From NCBI GenBank assembly GCA_017617995.1, contig JAFZVE010000003.1:1-63069 (forward strand): a DNA stretch of 63,069 nt, in the 5' to 3' direction. Within the stretch, counting starts at the first letter, position 1; each line of letters opens with the position of its first letter. A program made the translations under genes and the position numbers. Below, one piece after another: positions 32,192 to 41,169 of this stretch. Source of the stretch: Clostridiales bacterium. GTDB taxonomy: Bacteria > Bacillota > Clostridia > Saccharofermentanales > Saccharofermentanaceae. The notes below the pieces were generated by a model. That model searched no databases and had not been told where the DNA came from. It worked only from the letters and a program-made list of their open reading frames with translations.

Positions 32192-33090
32192 AAAAGATCC
32201 AGCATGCTGTCCAGATAGATCTCCTCCCGGACCTTGAGCTGGTATTCCGGCTTCGTCATGTAGTAAAGGAGGAACTCGAGAACGACGGCGCTTCCCAGAC
32301 TTCTTCCCTCGATCTTAAAGTGGGAGAAACCCGCCGGAAGGTATGTATTTCGAATATCCTCGATCCCGATGAATGCGGGGTTCTTCTTGGCGTCGGAAAA
32401 GCGGTATCCTCTTGCGGCATCCGGTGAAACACAGACGTGATCCGGGCATTTCTCTCCGAGACTTTTGCGGCTCACATTCTCGTAGCAGTTCTTCCTGTCA
32501 AAGCAGTCAAACCAGCAGCATTCGTTACAGAGAAATTCCACCTTCTGCTTCTGTTCCGGGGACAGTGCTTCCAGATCGGAAAGATTCTTATTCAATCGGA
32601 AATCCGGTACGACATAACGGAAGTCTTCCCGGTCGAGGTCTTCCACGAACCGGTCAAAATCCGTAATGACTTTCGTCGTGGAAGAAACGAAGTAGAATCC
32701 GGGATACTTCGTCCGGATGTAAGAAAGAAGCAGATCCGAGTGAATGACGATGCCGTTTTCCGCCGGACCGTTCTTCTCGAATAAAGAACAGAGATCATTA
32801 CACTTCTTATCGGAAAGATGCTCCTCCGTAAGAAGAGAATTGCTGAATGTCAGACGCGAGGAGATGCCATATCCCTTCATGAGCGAGGCCACGTCGGAAG
32901 GATCCGCATCGCCAAATCCGACTCTTCCACCGCCCCAGATACAGTCACCCGGCGCGCCATAGATCGAGCCGATCTCGCACCAGTCGTAGAAGTACTCCCT
33001 GTGCTCACGGAAAAGAGGCAGAAAGACCTTATAGAGCTCGTAGAACTCGAACAGTCCCGGCAGGTGATAGTATGCCTTATTCTCTGCCAT
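32188..33090 (-). CDS. U32-peptidase-like protein
   Basis: This 300-residue soluble protein has a C-terminal segment, GFSHFKIEGRSLGSAVVLEF, matching the KIEGR motif of the U32 collagenase-like family. It also has a cysteine cluster (CNECCWFDCFDRKNCYE) like the U32 iron-sulfur or metal-binding region. The middle reads like a TIM-barrel (GFYFVSSTTKVITDFDRFVE, RYVVPDFRLNKNL). Several U32 proteins act in tRNA or ubiquinone hydroxylation rather than proteolysis, so peptidase activity should not be assumed. The ATG at 33090 is chosen over 33099 because AAGGA leaves correct spacing. It starts 5 bases after sdpI ends. Confidence 0.6.
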   Translation of the reverse strand: MAENKAYYHLPGLFEFYELYKVFLPLFREHREYFYDWCEIGSIYGAPGDCIWGGGRVGFGDADPSDVASLMKGYGISSRLTFSNSLLTEEHLSDKKCNDLCSLFEKNGPAENGIVIHSDLLLSYIRTKYPGFYFVSSTTKVITDFDRFVEDLDREDFRYVVPDFRLNKNLSDLEALSPEQKQKVEFLCNECCWFDCFDRKNCYENVSRKSLGEKCPDHVCVSPDAARGYRFSDAKKNPAFIGIEDIRNTYLPAGFSHFKIEGRSLGSAVVLEFLLYYMTKPEYQLKVREEIYLDSMLDLF

Positions 33091-33095
33091 GAAGG

Positions 33096-33764
33096 TCATC
33101 CTTTCTGCTTATCGGCCACATAGTATTTATACGAAGCCGCTGATGTGACAATCGCCATGACCGCAATGATGCCAATCATCACATACATATTCCAGTCTCC
33201 CGGGATAAACAGAGAAAGAAGGATCATCAGAAGGCCGCAGATCACGCAGACGATCCCACCGAAGCGCTGGGTCTTCTGCCAGACCGAGTCACTCGACATG
33301 CTCCATGAGGTTCGGATGCCGAACATGGAATTCATTCTCGCCTTCGGCATGATGTTTCCGAGCACGACCAGAAGAACGCCGATACCGACATTCATGAGTT
33401 GATTTACATTGCCGAAAGAGCCCCCCGACGAAGCGCCTCCATCGTAGCGGCTCGCCTGGAACATGAAGTAGAATCCGAGCACCGTAAGCAGAAGGATCGT
33501 CCCGATCGCGCAGTAAAGGAGGATCTTCTCATTCGATTCTTCCCCCTTCTTCGTCTCTATTTTCGCCATGAGATAGAAGAACAGGCCAAGTCCGGCTCCG
33601 ATTGCCGGGAACACCAGATATTCGTACTTACTTCCGATGCGGTCCACTTCTCCAGAGAAGTTCATGTGTACCGGGATCTGATCCGGTGAAAGGATCAGGA
33701 AGATCACGGTGCCGACCAGAAGGATCAGGATCATAAAGAACAGGATCGAATACAGTTTTTTCAT
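33096..33764 (-). CDS. SdpI-family membrane immunity/signalling protein
   Basis: The 222-residue membrane protein combines a DUF1648 segment (LSPDQIPVHMNFSGEVDRIGSK, about 25-50) and the SdpI motif (GNIMPKARMNSMFGIRTSWS, about 135-155), with about six hydrophobic helices. In Bacillus subtilis, SdpI protects against the SdpC cannibalism toxin and sequesters SdpR at the membrane. The gene follows sdpR directly with a 2-base gap, as in the classical sdpRI pair. No sdpABC toxin genes are in the window. Confidence 0.88.
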   Translation of the reverse strand: MKKLYSILFFMILILLVGTVIFLILSPDQIPVHMNFSGEVDRIGSKYEYLVFPAIGAGLGLFFYLMAKIETKKGEESNEKILLYCAIGTILLLTVLGFYFMFQASRYDGGASSGGSFGNVNQLMNVGIGVLLVVLGNIMPKARMNSMFGIRTSWSMSSDSVWQKTQRFGGIVCVICGLLMILLSLFIPGDWNMYVMIGIIAVMAIVTSAASYKYYVADKQKG

Positions 33765-33766
33765 GG

Positions 33767-34030
33767 CTACTCACCTCGCAGATCTTTCAGCCAAAGCAGC
33801 GCTTCATCCAGAACGGATGCATTCAGTTCGTAGAAGATGTACTTGCCTTCCCGCTTGTCCCGGATCAGATCCGCTTCCTTCAGCACCGCCAGATGTTTCG
33901 AGACAGCCGGCAGGCTCATGTTGAAGTGTTCTGCGATCTCGCCCGCAGAGAGGCGGCTCTTCTTCAAAAGGTTCAGGATGGTTCTGCGGGTAGGGTCGGC
34001 CAGAGCCTTCATCGTATTCTGAATACCCAC
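33767..34030 (-). CDS. SdpR-type ArsR-family repressor
   Basis: The 87-residue winged-helix regulator contains KALADPTRRTILNLLKKSRLSAGEIAEHF and SLPAVSKHLAVLKEADLI, the ArsR/SdpR pattern. No metal-binding CxC motif is seen in the recognition helix, which supports the SdpR rather than the ArsR role. The start is taken as GTG 34030, which follows a GGGGGGTGAT ribosome site; a longer form from 34051 is possible. It is the first gene of sdpR-sdpI. Its promoter carries a palindrome at the transcription start, so it should repress itself. Confidence 0.85.
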   Translation of the reverse strand: MGIQNTMKALADPTRRTILNLLKKSRLSAGEIAEHFNMSLPAVSKHLAVLKEADLIRDKREGKYIFYELNASVLDEALLWLKDLRGE

Positions 34031-34051
34031 ATCATCACCCCCCCATAACAT

Positions 34052-34095
34052 TTAACCTTTTGGTTAATTGTATTGCGAAAAGATCTCCCCGTCAA
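34052..34095 (-). promoter_or_regulatory. sdpRI promoter and operator
   Basis: TTGACG (34095-34090) and TACAAT (34072-34067) are 17 bases apart on the minus strand. Directly below the -10, the palindrome TTAACC-tttt-GGTTAA (34052-34067) covers the expected transcription start, an ideal place for autorepression by SdpR. Confidence 0.8.
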
Positions 34096-34107
34096 TACAT
34101 CTAAGAT

Positions 34108-34788
34108 TCATTTCTTTCTGTACTCGGCGAATAAGAACAGCGGAATATCTTCGTTCTTCGATACTCCATCATAAGCTCTCGGCTCATCGGTATGCGTAAG
34201 GATCAGCCCCGCATCAGAGCATACATTCAAATAGAATGAAAGAGGTCTGTGAAAGTGCGTCGTTTCTCCCCAGAAGTGGTTCGAAGTAATGCCCGGTGTG
34301 ATATACGAAGTGATCCGTTTCCCGGACGGGTTACCCTCTACCCACTCGCCGTTATAGAACGCCGGATGTACGATCGAGAAGTAGAATATGCCACCCGGTT
34401 TCAGCACCCTCACGACTTCAGCGAGGACATGCTCGACAGGCTCGATATCCATCAGCACCTGGTTGCAGAACACGATGTCGAAAGATTCGTTTTCGAACGG
34501 AAGTGCCTCTGTCATATCTACCACGTCAAATGCACTGTCCGGGTATTTTTCTTTAGCAAGTTCGATCATCGCAGATGCCCCGTCCACACCGGTCACGCAT
34601 CCGCCGATGCTTCTGAAATATTCCGTGTATGATCCATAGCCGCAGCCGAGATCGAGGACCTTTTCACCGTGAAGATCAGTAAAACGGCGCTTCACAACGG
34701 CCTTGTTCGCATCTGCGAAAGCCGATCCCTCCTGCTCTTGCACATACGTCTTTGCTGCACTGTTCCACTGATCGATCACGTTTCTCAT
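34108..34788 (-). CDS. Class I SAM-dependent methyltransferase
   Basis: The 226-residue protein has the SAM-binding motif VLDLGCGYGSYTEYF at about residues 44-58, the acidic strand end VTGVDGASAMIELA, AFDVVDMTEALPFE and FDIVFCNQVLMDIEP (motifs II-III). This is the methyltransferase-11/UbiE-like group acting on small molecules; the acceptor is not predictable. Start ATG 34788 follows AAGGGAA. It precedes the SdpR promoter region and is transcribed in the same direction as the DinB-like gene upstream (45 bases away). Confidence 0.88.
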   Translation of the reverse strand: MRNVIDQWNSAAKTYVQEQEGSAFADANKAVVKRRFTDLHGEKVLDLGCGYGSYTEYFRSIGGCVTGVDGASAMIELAKEKYPDSAFDVVDMTEALPFENESFDIVFCNQVLMDIEPVEHVLAEVVRVLKPGGIFYFSIVHPAFYNGEWVEGNPSGKRITSYITPGITSNHFWGETTHFHRPLSFYLNVCSDAGLILTHTDEPRAYDGVSKNEDIPLFLFAEYRKK

Positions 34789-34833
34789 TGCTGATTCCCT
34801 TTTCTTTCTTTCAGAAGCTTGATGCCGGTCTCC

Positions 34834-35505
34834 TCACTTATTCTTCGTCTTCTGGCAGAGCTTGTTCTTGATGCGACACATCGCCTCGATATGCATGATC
34901 CAGTGGCGGCTGAAGGGCATCTTCAGAAGTCCCCTCAGATCTTTATCGCACCAGTAGTCGACCAGCCACACCGCACTCTCGTCGGTGCTCACACTGCCAC
35001 TACTAAGTATCCTTTTCTTATCTTCGTCGGTAAACTTCCGCTTCATATCCTTATACGAAAGCTTTCGGAGGATCTCGTTCGAGGATTCCATCACGGCCCG
35101 GCAGTATTCGTACACCACCTGCGTATCCAGTTTCTTCGAAAAGTCCACAATGCCCTCATCGTGAAGTTCATTTCCCGTCGTGATGATCGGACTCTTCGTT
35201 TTCTTAAGCCAGTTTTTTCCAAAGAGCACCTGCTCGTCCTTCTCGATGAGTTCATGCGCCACGATATCCTCGATCCGGAAGATATGCCACATCGAGTAGA
35301 CGAGTGTCTTGCTGTGGTACCCTTCCGCCCCTCCGAAGGGCATCTGATAGAAGGCTTCTGCCGGGAACTCCTTCACGATCGATGTGATCTGCTCGAAAAG
35401 ATCGTTTCTAAGATCGAGGAGCACATCGATTCCCTCCGGGAAAGTCGCTTCTTTTCCGATCAGGGTCTGCATCTTCTTATTCTTCTCTGACCAGTCTTTA
35501 TTCAT
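34834..35505 (-). CDS. DinB-like four-helix protein
   Basis: The 223-residue helical protein resembles the DinB/YfiT metal-binding superfamily. It has GYHSKTLVYSMWHIFRIEDIVAHELI, where a helix histidine is followed by a WHIxRIED pattern, and a late histidine helix in PFSRHWIMHIEAMCRIK. The histidine triad is compatible with metal binding in thiol-transferase-like members. A Lys-rich tail ends the protein. The start follows GGGGGGTAAAAC. The function is not known. It sits just downstream of the purine operon with a 15-base gap and might be read through from it. Confidence 0.65.
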   Translation of the reverse strand: MNKDWSEKNKKMQTLIGKEATFPEGIDVLLDLRNDLFEQITSIVKEFPAEAFYQMPFGGAEGYHSKTLVYSMWHIFRIEDIVAHELIEKDEQVLFGKNWLKKTKSPIITTGNELHDEGIVDFSKKLDTQVVYEYCRAVMESSNEILRKLSYKDMKRKFTDEDKKRILSSGSVSTDESAVWLVDYWCDKDLRGLLKMPFSRHWIMHIEAMCRIKNKLCQKTKNK

Positions 35506-35520
35506 GTTTTACCCCCCCGT

Positions 35521-36513
35521 TTATCTGTCTTCGCGGTAATAGTTGCGTCCGATCGCCTGCGGCTCGCCGCTCTTCTTCTTCGAGGTGAGAGAACTCGTGA
35601 TGAGAACGATCAGAGTAATGATGAACGGCAGTGCCGAGAAGAAGTGCGACGGGATCTTGGTGAGCCATCCGAGCGCACTTGGGAATGCATAGGCAAGTGC
35701 GGCGTTCTGGACACGGAGCGTGTTAAAGAAGCCGAAGATGAGGGTACCGAGCAGCGCTCTGGCCGGGCTCCAGTTTGCGAAGATAACAAGCGCGATCGAG
35801 ATCCAGCCGTAACCGTTGATCCAGCAGTTCGAACCTTCAAAAGTTCCGCCCATGTTCAGGCCCATATAGAGTCCGCCGATGCCCATGACGCCGGAGCCGA
35901 TGATGATGTGTGCGTACTTGTACATCGTGACATTGACGCCCAGAGAGTCGGCCGCCGCAGGGTTCTCACCGATCGCGCGGAGCTTCAGGCCAGGTACGGT
36001 CTTCTTGAAATAGAGCCACATCAGAACCGCGATCAGCACGCCCAGATAGACGAGGATACCATGCGAGAAGAGCGCTCCCCCGATGAAGGGGATCTTCGAA
36101 AGTCCCGGAATCGCAAACGCCTGCGACTGGGTGTCGAGTCTCGTTCCGCTGAGTCTGGGCCAGCCGTTCTTACTGTTGGCCAGTGCATTTCCGATGAAAT
36201 AATAGAAAGCGACACCGAAGGTGGTGATCGTAAGTCCGGTGACGTTCTGATTGGCCTGGAGAGTTACGGTCAGGAACGAGAAAAGAAGTCCCACGAGTCC
36301 GGATGCGAGGAAGCTTACCAGACAGGCGATAAGGAGGCTGTCAGCCTTCACGCCAACCAGATAGCCGGCGACAGCACCGATCGCCATCGTGCCCTCGACG
36401 CCGAGGTTCAGGGAGCCGGACTTCTCGATCATGATCTCACCGGTCGTTCCGTAAAGGAGCGGGATGTTATAGACAATTACGTTAAAGAGGAATAATGTCA
36501 GTACTTCAAGCAT
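35521..36513 (-). CDS. Nucleoside/purine ABC transporter permease (NupQ-like)
   Basis: The 330-residue permease of the BPD_transp_2 (ribose/BMP) family has about nine hydrophobic helices and the conserved LGVNVTMYKYAHIIIGSGVMGIGGLYMGL motif region (EAA-like loop), which couples to the ATPase. Its short tail ends EPQAIGRNYYRED. It is the last gene of the xpt-BMP-ATPase-permease-permease operon. It overlaps the previous permease by 8 bases, with its ribosome site AAGGAGG inside that gene. It forms the membrane channel together with the preceding permease. Confidence 0.9.
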   Translation of the reverse strand: MLEVLTLFLFNVIVYNIPLLYGTTGEIMIEKSGSLNLGVEGTMAIGAVAGYLVGVKADSLLIACLVSFLASGLVGLLFSFLTVTLQANQNVTGLTITTFGVAFYYFIGNALANSKNGWPRLSGTRLDTQSQAFAIPGLSKIPFIGGALFSHGILVYLGVLIAVLMWLYFKKTVPGLKLRAIGENPAAADSLGVNVTMYKYAHIIIGSGVMGIGGLYMGLNMGGTFEGSNCWINGYGWISIALVIFANWSPARALLGTLIFGFFNTLRVQNAALAYAFPSALGWLTKIPSHFFSALPFIITLIVLITSSLTSKKKSGEPQAIGRNYYREDR

Positions 36514-37609
36514 TTTTCGCTTCCTCCTTCTTTACGATTCTGAAGTTCGCGGCAAAATCAGCAACGAGAACCGAGAACAGGATGATGCCCTGTAGCAGAT
36601 CCGCGAAATTACTGTCGATCGCCGGATACTGTGTCGCCGCAGCCTGGCAGCCGTACTGCAGAACAGAGAACAGTACGGAGGTGACCAGGATCGCCGGCAC
36701 ACTGAGTTTACTGAGCCATGCCACGATGATGCCGGTCCAGCCGACATTATTCGTGACCGTATCGGAGATCGTGCCCGAAGAGGAAACGGTAAGTGCCGCC
36801 GCCAGGCCGATCATCGCCGAAGAGAGGAACATGGTACGAAGTACGATCTTCCCGACGCTCATGCCGGCGTACTTTGCCGTCGCGCTGCTGTCTCCGACGA
36901 CGGAGATCTCATATCCATGCTTCGTGTACTTGAGATAGATATAGACGATCACGGTAAGAAGAAGTGCGATGATGACCGACCACAGGAGCTTGAACTGTCC
37001 GATCGGGATGCCGGACATGATCGCCGAATCCGGGAACGTTCCGAATTTCGGTCTTTCGGAATCGGCACGCAGGAAGAAGTTCCAGTCGGCCTTCGTCTCA
37101 CCGAGATAGCGGATAACATAGAGCATGATGTAGTTGATCATGAGCGTCATGAGCGTCTCATTCGTATCGAACTTGACTTTCAGTGCGGCAACCGCGATGC
37201 CGATGATGCCGCTCGAGATCATGGCTGCGAGGCACATGAGAAGGACGGTCACAAAGTTCGGCATGCCTGAACTGTTAAAGGCGATGATCGAGGCCGCGAT
37301 GGCACCGATCAGGAACTCGCCCTCACCGCCGATATTCCAGAAACGCATTTTAAATGACAGACTCAGCGCGACGGAAGTAAGAAGCAGCGGAACGAAGATC
37401 TTCAGAAGACCCTCGATGCTCTTATAGCCGTAGCGGTTACCGACCAGACCGATCGTAAACATCTTTCCGTAGTAATTTAGTGGATTTATCCCCAGAAGTC
37501 CGAGGATCACGGCACCGATCGACAGCGAGACGATAAGTCCGATCGCGTATAAGATAAGCGTCCTGCTGAGTTTCGCATCCGCTCTTCTTACCAGATGAAA
37601 CTTCCTCAT
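36506..37609 (-). CDS. Nucleoside/purine ABC transporter permease (NupP-like)
   Basis: The 367-residue permease of the same family as its neighbour begins with a cytosolic KFHLVRRADAKLSR segment and has the signature GINPLNYYGKMFTIG and WNIGGEGEFLIGAIAAS, which mark the COG4603 (YufP/NupP) branch. It pairs with the NupQ-like permease to form a heterodimeric channel for nucleosides. Its start overlaps the end of the ATPase gene by 4 bases, indicating translational coupling. Confidence 0.9.
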   Translation of the reverse strand: MRKFHLVRRADAKLSRTLILYAIGLIVSLSIGAVILGLLGINPLNYYGKMFTIGLVGNRYGYKSIEGLLKIFVPLLLTSVALSLSFKMRFWNIGGEGEFLIGAIAASIIAFNSSGMPNFVTVLLMCLAAMISSGIIGIAVAALKVKFDTNETLMTLMINYIMLYVIRYLGETKADWNFFLRADSERPKFGTFPDSAIMSGIPIGQFKLLWSVIIALLLTVIVYIYLKYTKHGYEISVVGDSSATAKYAGMSVGKIVLRTMFLSSAMIGLAAALTVSSSGTISDTVTNNVGWTGIIVAWLSKLSVPAILVTSVLFSVLQYGCQAAATQYPAIDSNFADLLQGIILFSVLVADFAANFRIVKKEEAKNA

Positions 37610-39183
37610 TCGACTTGCCCCTCCTCTTTCTCGAAAGCTGAATCCTTGGCAATTCCGTCGGTCTTGCCTTCTTTATTCACGATATTGATCGTACCGGTCA
37701 TCATTAGTCCGATTTCTTCTTTCGACGTGTGATTACTGTTCACCACGCCTTGGAGCTTCCCGTGGCAGATGACCATGATCTTATCGCACAGCGCCAGCAT
37801 GACATCCAGGTCTTCACCGACGAAGAGGATGCCGACGCCTTTCTTTTTCTGTTCGTTCAGGATGTTATAGATCGTGTAAGAAGAATTGATATCGAGCCCT
37901 CGTACGGGATAAGCGGTCACAAGGACATTCGGTCCGGACTTGATCTCTCTTCCCAGAAGCACCTTCTGGACATTTCCTCCGGAGAGTCTTCTTACCGGAG
38001 TCTCCGTGGAAGGCGTGACGACCTCGAGCCGGTCGATGACCTTCTGCGCTTCTTCTCGTGCCGTCTTCCTGTCGACGAAGATGCTCTTTCCTTCACTATA
38101 GTTCTTCAGGATCATGTTATCGGTGATCGAGAGCGACGGAGCCAGACCCATGCCCAGACGATCCTCCGGGATAAAGCTCATGGAAATACCGTGCTCGAGG
38201 ATCTTCTTCGGTGACATCCCGACGATACTCTCACCTTCGTGCAGCATCTGGCCTTCTTCGATCTTACGAAGACCGGCGATCGCCTCGCACAGTTCCTTCT
38301 GTCCCGAACCGGCGATACCGGCTACACCCAGCATCTCGCCGCCTCTTATGTAGAAATTGATATGGTCGATCGCGATCGCACCCTCGTCATTTTTGATCGT
38401 CAGATCGCGGATCTCGAGAAGAGGCTGTGTCTTCTCCATGACCGGGCGGTCGATGTTGAGCTCGATCTGACGGCCCACCATCAGCTCGGTCAGTGCTTTC
38501 TCATTCGTTTCTTTCGTGACGACCGTATCGATATATTCACCATGTCGCAGCACAGCGACCCGGTCCGAGATCGCCATAACTTCGTTCAGTTTATGTGTAA
38601 TGATGATGATCGAGTGCCCGTCTTCTTTCATCTTACGTAGCACATCGAAGAGACGGTCGATCTCCTGTACCGTGAGTACGGCCGTCGGTTCATCGAGGAT
38701 GATGATCCGTCTTCCGTAGCAGAGGACCTTCAGGATCTCGAGTGTCTGTTTCTCGGAGACCGCCATATTCGCGACGATCTTATCGAGATCTATATCAAAG
38801 CCGAACTTTGCGGCTGTATCTTCAATTTTTTTTCGAACGCCTGCGCCGTGCATGACGCGGCCTTCTCCCCTCATTCCGATAAGGATATTCTCGAGCGCCG
38901 TAAACCGCTCGACCAGCTTGAAGTGCTGGTGTACCATGCCGATTCCGAGTTTTCCGGAGTCTTCCGGCGAATTGATCGAGACTTTTTTCCCGTCTATAAA
39001 AATAGAACCGCTGTCGGGCATGTAGATGCCCGACAGCATGTTCATAAGAGTCGTTTTACCTGATCCGTTCTCGCCAAGGAGAGCAAGTATCTCGCCCTTG
39101 GCCAGGGACAGGTTGATGTTTTTATTGGCCGCCACAGGGCCGAAGCTCTTAGTTATTCCCTTTAGCTCTATGGCATATTCCAT
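37606..39183 (-). CDS. Double ABC ATPase for nucleoside/purine uptake (NupO-like)
   Basis: The 525-residue protein contains two ATP-binding cassettes. The first has Walker A LLGENGSGKTTLMN (about 35-48), Walker B IIILDEPTAVL and the family's unusual signature MAVSEKQTLEILK. The second has a degenerate Walker A (GIAGSGQKELCE) but a canonical signature RRLSGGNVQKVLLGRE, as in RbsA/XylG/YufO proteins. In the second, the usual Walker B Asp-Glu-Pro reads VTAYPVRGLD, another known feature of the BMP-type ATPase. It powers uptake through the two permeases that follow. Confidence 0.92.
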   Translation of the reverse strand: MEYAIELKGITKSFGPVAANKNINLSLAKGEILALLGENGSGKTTLMNMLSGIYMPDSGSIFIDGKKVSINSPEDSGKLGIGMVHQHFKLVERFTALENILIGMRGEGRVMHGAGVRKKIEDTAAKFGFDIDLDKIVANMAVSEKQTLEILKVLCYGRRIIILDEPTAVLTVQEIDRLFDVLRKMKEDGHSIIIITHKLNEVMAISDRVAVLRHGEYIDTVVTKETNEKALTELMVGRQIELNIDRPVMEKTQPLLEIRDLTIKNDEGAIAIDHINFYIRGGEMLGVAGIAGSGQKELCEAIAGLRKIEEGQMLHEGESIVGMSPKKILEHGISMSFIPEDRLGMGLAPSLSITDNMILKNYSEGKSIFVDRKTAREEAQKVIDRLEVVTPSTETPVRRLSGGNVQKVLLGREIKSGPNVLVTAYPVRGLDINSSYTIYNILNEQKKKGVGILFVGEDLDVMLALCDKIMVICHGKLQGVVNSNHTSKEEIGLMMTGTINIVNKEGKTDGIAKDSAFEKEEGQVE

Positions 39184-39213
39184 AAAACACCTCGTAATTC
39201 ATTTATTCTGTGA

Positions 39214-40407
39214 TCAGTTGACCTGTGTTACACCTGCTACGTAGTAGTTCATCGAACCCTGGATGACACCGTCATCTACCGAAGCGCCGCCTGCTGCGAC
39301 GATCTCTGTACCGTCATTTGTAACCAGAGCCGCGTCGGTCTTTTCTACCGCGACAGCACCAGCTGCACCGGAGAAAGAGAGCTTCACGCCGGAGAATACA
39401 TCCCACTCACCGGAGATCATGAGGTTCTTCGCCAGATCGATCGCTTCCTTTGTCTCAGCCGTGCAGTTTGCAGAGAGCGGAGAAACATCTACGAAACCGG
39501 CCTTCAGACCTTCGTAGTAGTTACCTACTGCCGACATGAATGTGCCCGGGTTAGACATCGCAGCCTTGATCGCTGTTCCATAGTAAACATTCCAGTTCCA
39601 GACCGGAGCGGTGAGGTGGGCATTCGGAGCCTCAGCAGTCATATCCGAGTTATATCCGCATCCGAAAACGCCCTTCTCGTTTGCGACGATCTGCGGCTGG
39701 GAAGAGTCACAGTGCTGTGCAATCACGCAGCATCCGTATGTATCGATCAGGATCTCAGCGGCCTGTCTCTCGAGCTGCTGATCGCCCCATGTGGAGATCT
39801 CATAAACATAGACCTGTGCTTCCGGGTTTACAGCCATAACGCCCATCGCGAAACTGTTGATACCGGAGCATGTCTCCGCGTACTCAGTACCCCATGCAGA
39901 AACATAACCGATGTTGTTGTTTCCCAGTTCGAGAGACTTGTAACCGGCAGCGATACCTGCGAGATAACGGGCCTGATAGATTCTTCCGAAATAGTTGTTG
40001 AAGTTCTTGTCGTTAGAAAGATAGCCTGTAGCATGAGAGAAGATGATGTCCGGGTATTCCTTCGCCTTCTTTTCAAAAGCATTGATGTAACCGAAGCTGA
40101 TACCGAAGATGATATTGCATCCGTTACCGGCGAGCTGGTCGATCGCCTGCTTTACCTTCTCGTCATCCTCCGGAACATTGTCCACGATGAAGAGATCCTT
40201 CGTCGGATCAAGACCTGCGTCCTTCATGCCCTCTGTGATGCCATGGTGATGTGCATAGGTATAGCCTGATGTATCATTCTGGCTGTTGATGTAAATCGCG
40301 CCTACCTTGAAGCTCTTCGAGTCTTTGGATTTACCGCAGGCGGCAAGAGCAAAACATGAGGTAACTACAAGCGCTGCAGTTACGAACAACGAAATAAGTT
40401 TTCTCAT
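39214..40407 (-). CDS. BMP-family nucleoside-binding lipoprotein
   Basis: The 397-residue extracellular substrate-binding protein has a signal peptide with lipobox LAAC (lipidated Cys at about 24), followed by the BMP/PnrA-like domain (FKVGAIYINSQNDTSGYTYAHHHGITEGM, IIFGISFGYINAFEKKAKEYPDI, GYVSAWGTEYAETCSGINSFAMG). PnrA-type proteins bind purine nucleosides; other members bind riboflavin or lipids. The neighbouring xpt gene supports purine. Start ATG follows TTGGAGG. A short inverted repeat ATATGC/GCATAT (40431-40450) lies between xpt and this gene. Confidence 0.92.
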   Translation of the reverse strand: MRKLISLFVTAALVVTSCFALAACGKSKDSKSFKVGAIYINSQNDTSGYTYAHHHGITEGMKDAGLDPTKDLFIVDNVPEDDEKVKQAIDQLAGNGCNIIFGISFGYINAFEKKAKEYPDIIFSHATGYLSNDKNFNNYFGRIYQARYLAGIAAGYKSLELGNNNIGYVSAWGTEYAETCSGINSFAMGVMAVNPEAQVYVYEISTWGDQQLERQAAEILIDTYGCCVIAQHCDSSQPQIVANEKGVFGCGYNSDMTAEAPNAHLTAPVWNWNVYYGTAIKAAMSNPGTFMSAVGNYYEGLKAGFVDVSPLSANCTAETKEAIDLAKNLMISGEWDVFSGVKLSFSGAAGAVAVEKTDAALVTNDGTEIVAAGGASVDDGVIQGSMNYYVAGVTQVN

Positions 40408-40465
40408 AAAAAACCTCCAATAAAAAAGTTATATGCCATAAAATGCATATCGAAATGTAATTGCT

Positions 40466-41056
40466 TCAGGTCCCCTGTGGCCTGAATACCACGGAGTCAT
40501 CGGTCATGCTGTCGATGATCGCCATCGACTCGACCCGAATCCCCTTCTCGCGAAGGGCATCGCCTCCGCCCTGAAAACCTTTCTCGATCGCGATCGCACA
40601 GCCCGCGAGCTCGGCCTTCGCCTGTCCGACGATGTCAATCAGGCCGTTCAGTGCATTTCCCATCGCGAGAAAATCATCGACGATCAGGATCGTGTCCTCG
40701 CTTCTTATATAGTCCGCGGAGACCATGATGTTATATGTCTGCTTGTGGGTATACGAGAAGACCTGGGAGGTGAGGACGCTTCCGTCGACATTGCTGCTCT
40801 TGTGCTTCTTGGCAAAGACCACAGGCACACCCAGCGCCACGCCTGCCGCATAGGCAAGCGCGATGCCCGAAGACTCGATCGTCAGTACTTTTGTAACATG
40901 GTTACACGAGAAAAGCCGGGCGATTTCTTCGCCCATTTCCTTAAGGAGGCCCGTATCGATCTGCTGGTTCAGGAAACTCCCTACTTTCAGCACCTCACCC
41001 GGCAGAACCTGACCCTCGGTAAGAATCCTCTGTTCCAGCGCGCGAATAAGAATCAC
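40466..41056 (-). CDS. xpt: Xanthine phosphoribosyltransferase
   Basis: The 196-residue purine salvage enzyme converts xanthine and PRPP into XMP. It aligns end to end with Bacillus Xpt, including GQVLPGEVLKVGSFLNQQIDTGLL near the start. The PRPP-binding motif TILIVDDFLAMGNAL lies at about residues 125-140. The start is GTG 41056 immediately after AAGGGGGG; spacing is short but no other start fits the family's N-terminus. It leads the operon with the BMP lipoprotein and ABC transporter, tying uptake to salvage. No purine riboswitch was found upstream; control may be by the CTTAAG palindrome. Confidence 0.92.
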   Translation of the reverse strand: MILIRALEQRILTEGQVLPGEVLKVGSFLNQQIDTGLLKEMGEEIARLFSCNHVTKVLTIESSGIALAYAAGVALGVPVVFAKKHKSSNVDGSVLTSQVFSYTHKQTYNIMVSADYIRSEDTILIVDDFLAMGNALNGLIDIVGQAKAELAGCAIAIEKGFQGGGDALREKGIRVESMAIIDSMTDDSVVFRPQGT

Positions 41057-41061
41057 CCCCC

Positions 41062-41112
41062 CTTAAGACTTAAGCACGTTCTTATATTATATTCATTGGG
41101 AGGGAGTGTCAA
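41062..41112 (-). promoter_or_regulatory. xpt operon promoter with CTTAAG palindrome
   Basis: A perfect -35 TTGACA (41112-41107) is followed by TAATAT at 17 bases (41089-41084) or TATAAT at 15 bases. Downstream, overlapping the leader just above the ribosome site, lies the palindrome CTTAAG-a-CTTAAG (41062-41074), a possible operator. The short leader (about 20 bases) leaves no room for a purine riboswitch. Confidence 0.7.
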
Positions 41113-41169
41113 ACCATCGGATTAGCCAAAAAGTGAAGAAAAGCATACCCGATCCCTGTATTGATTTTA

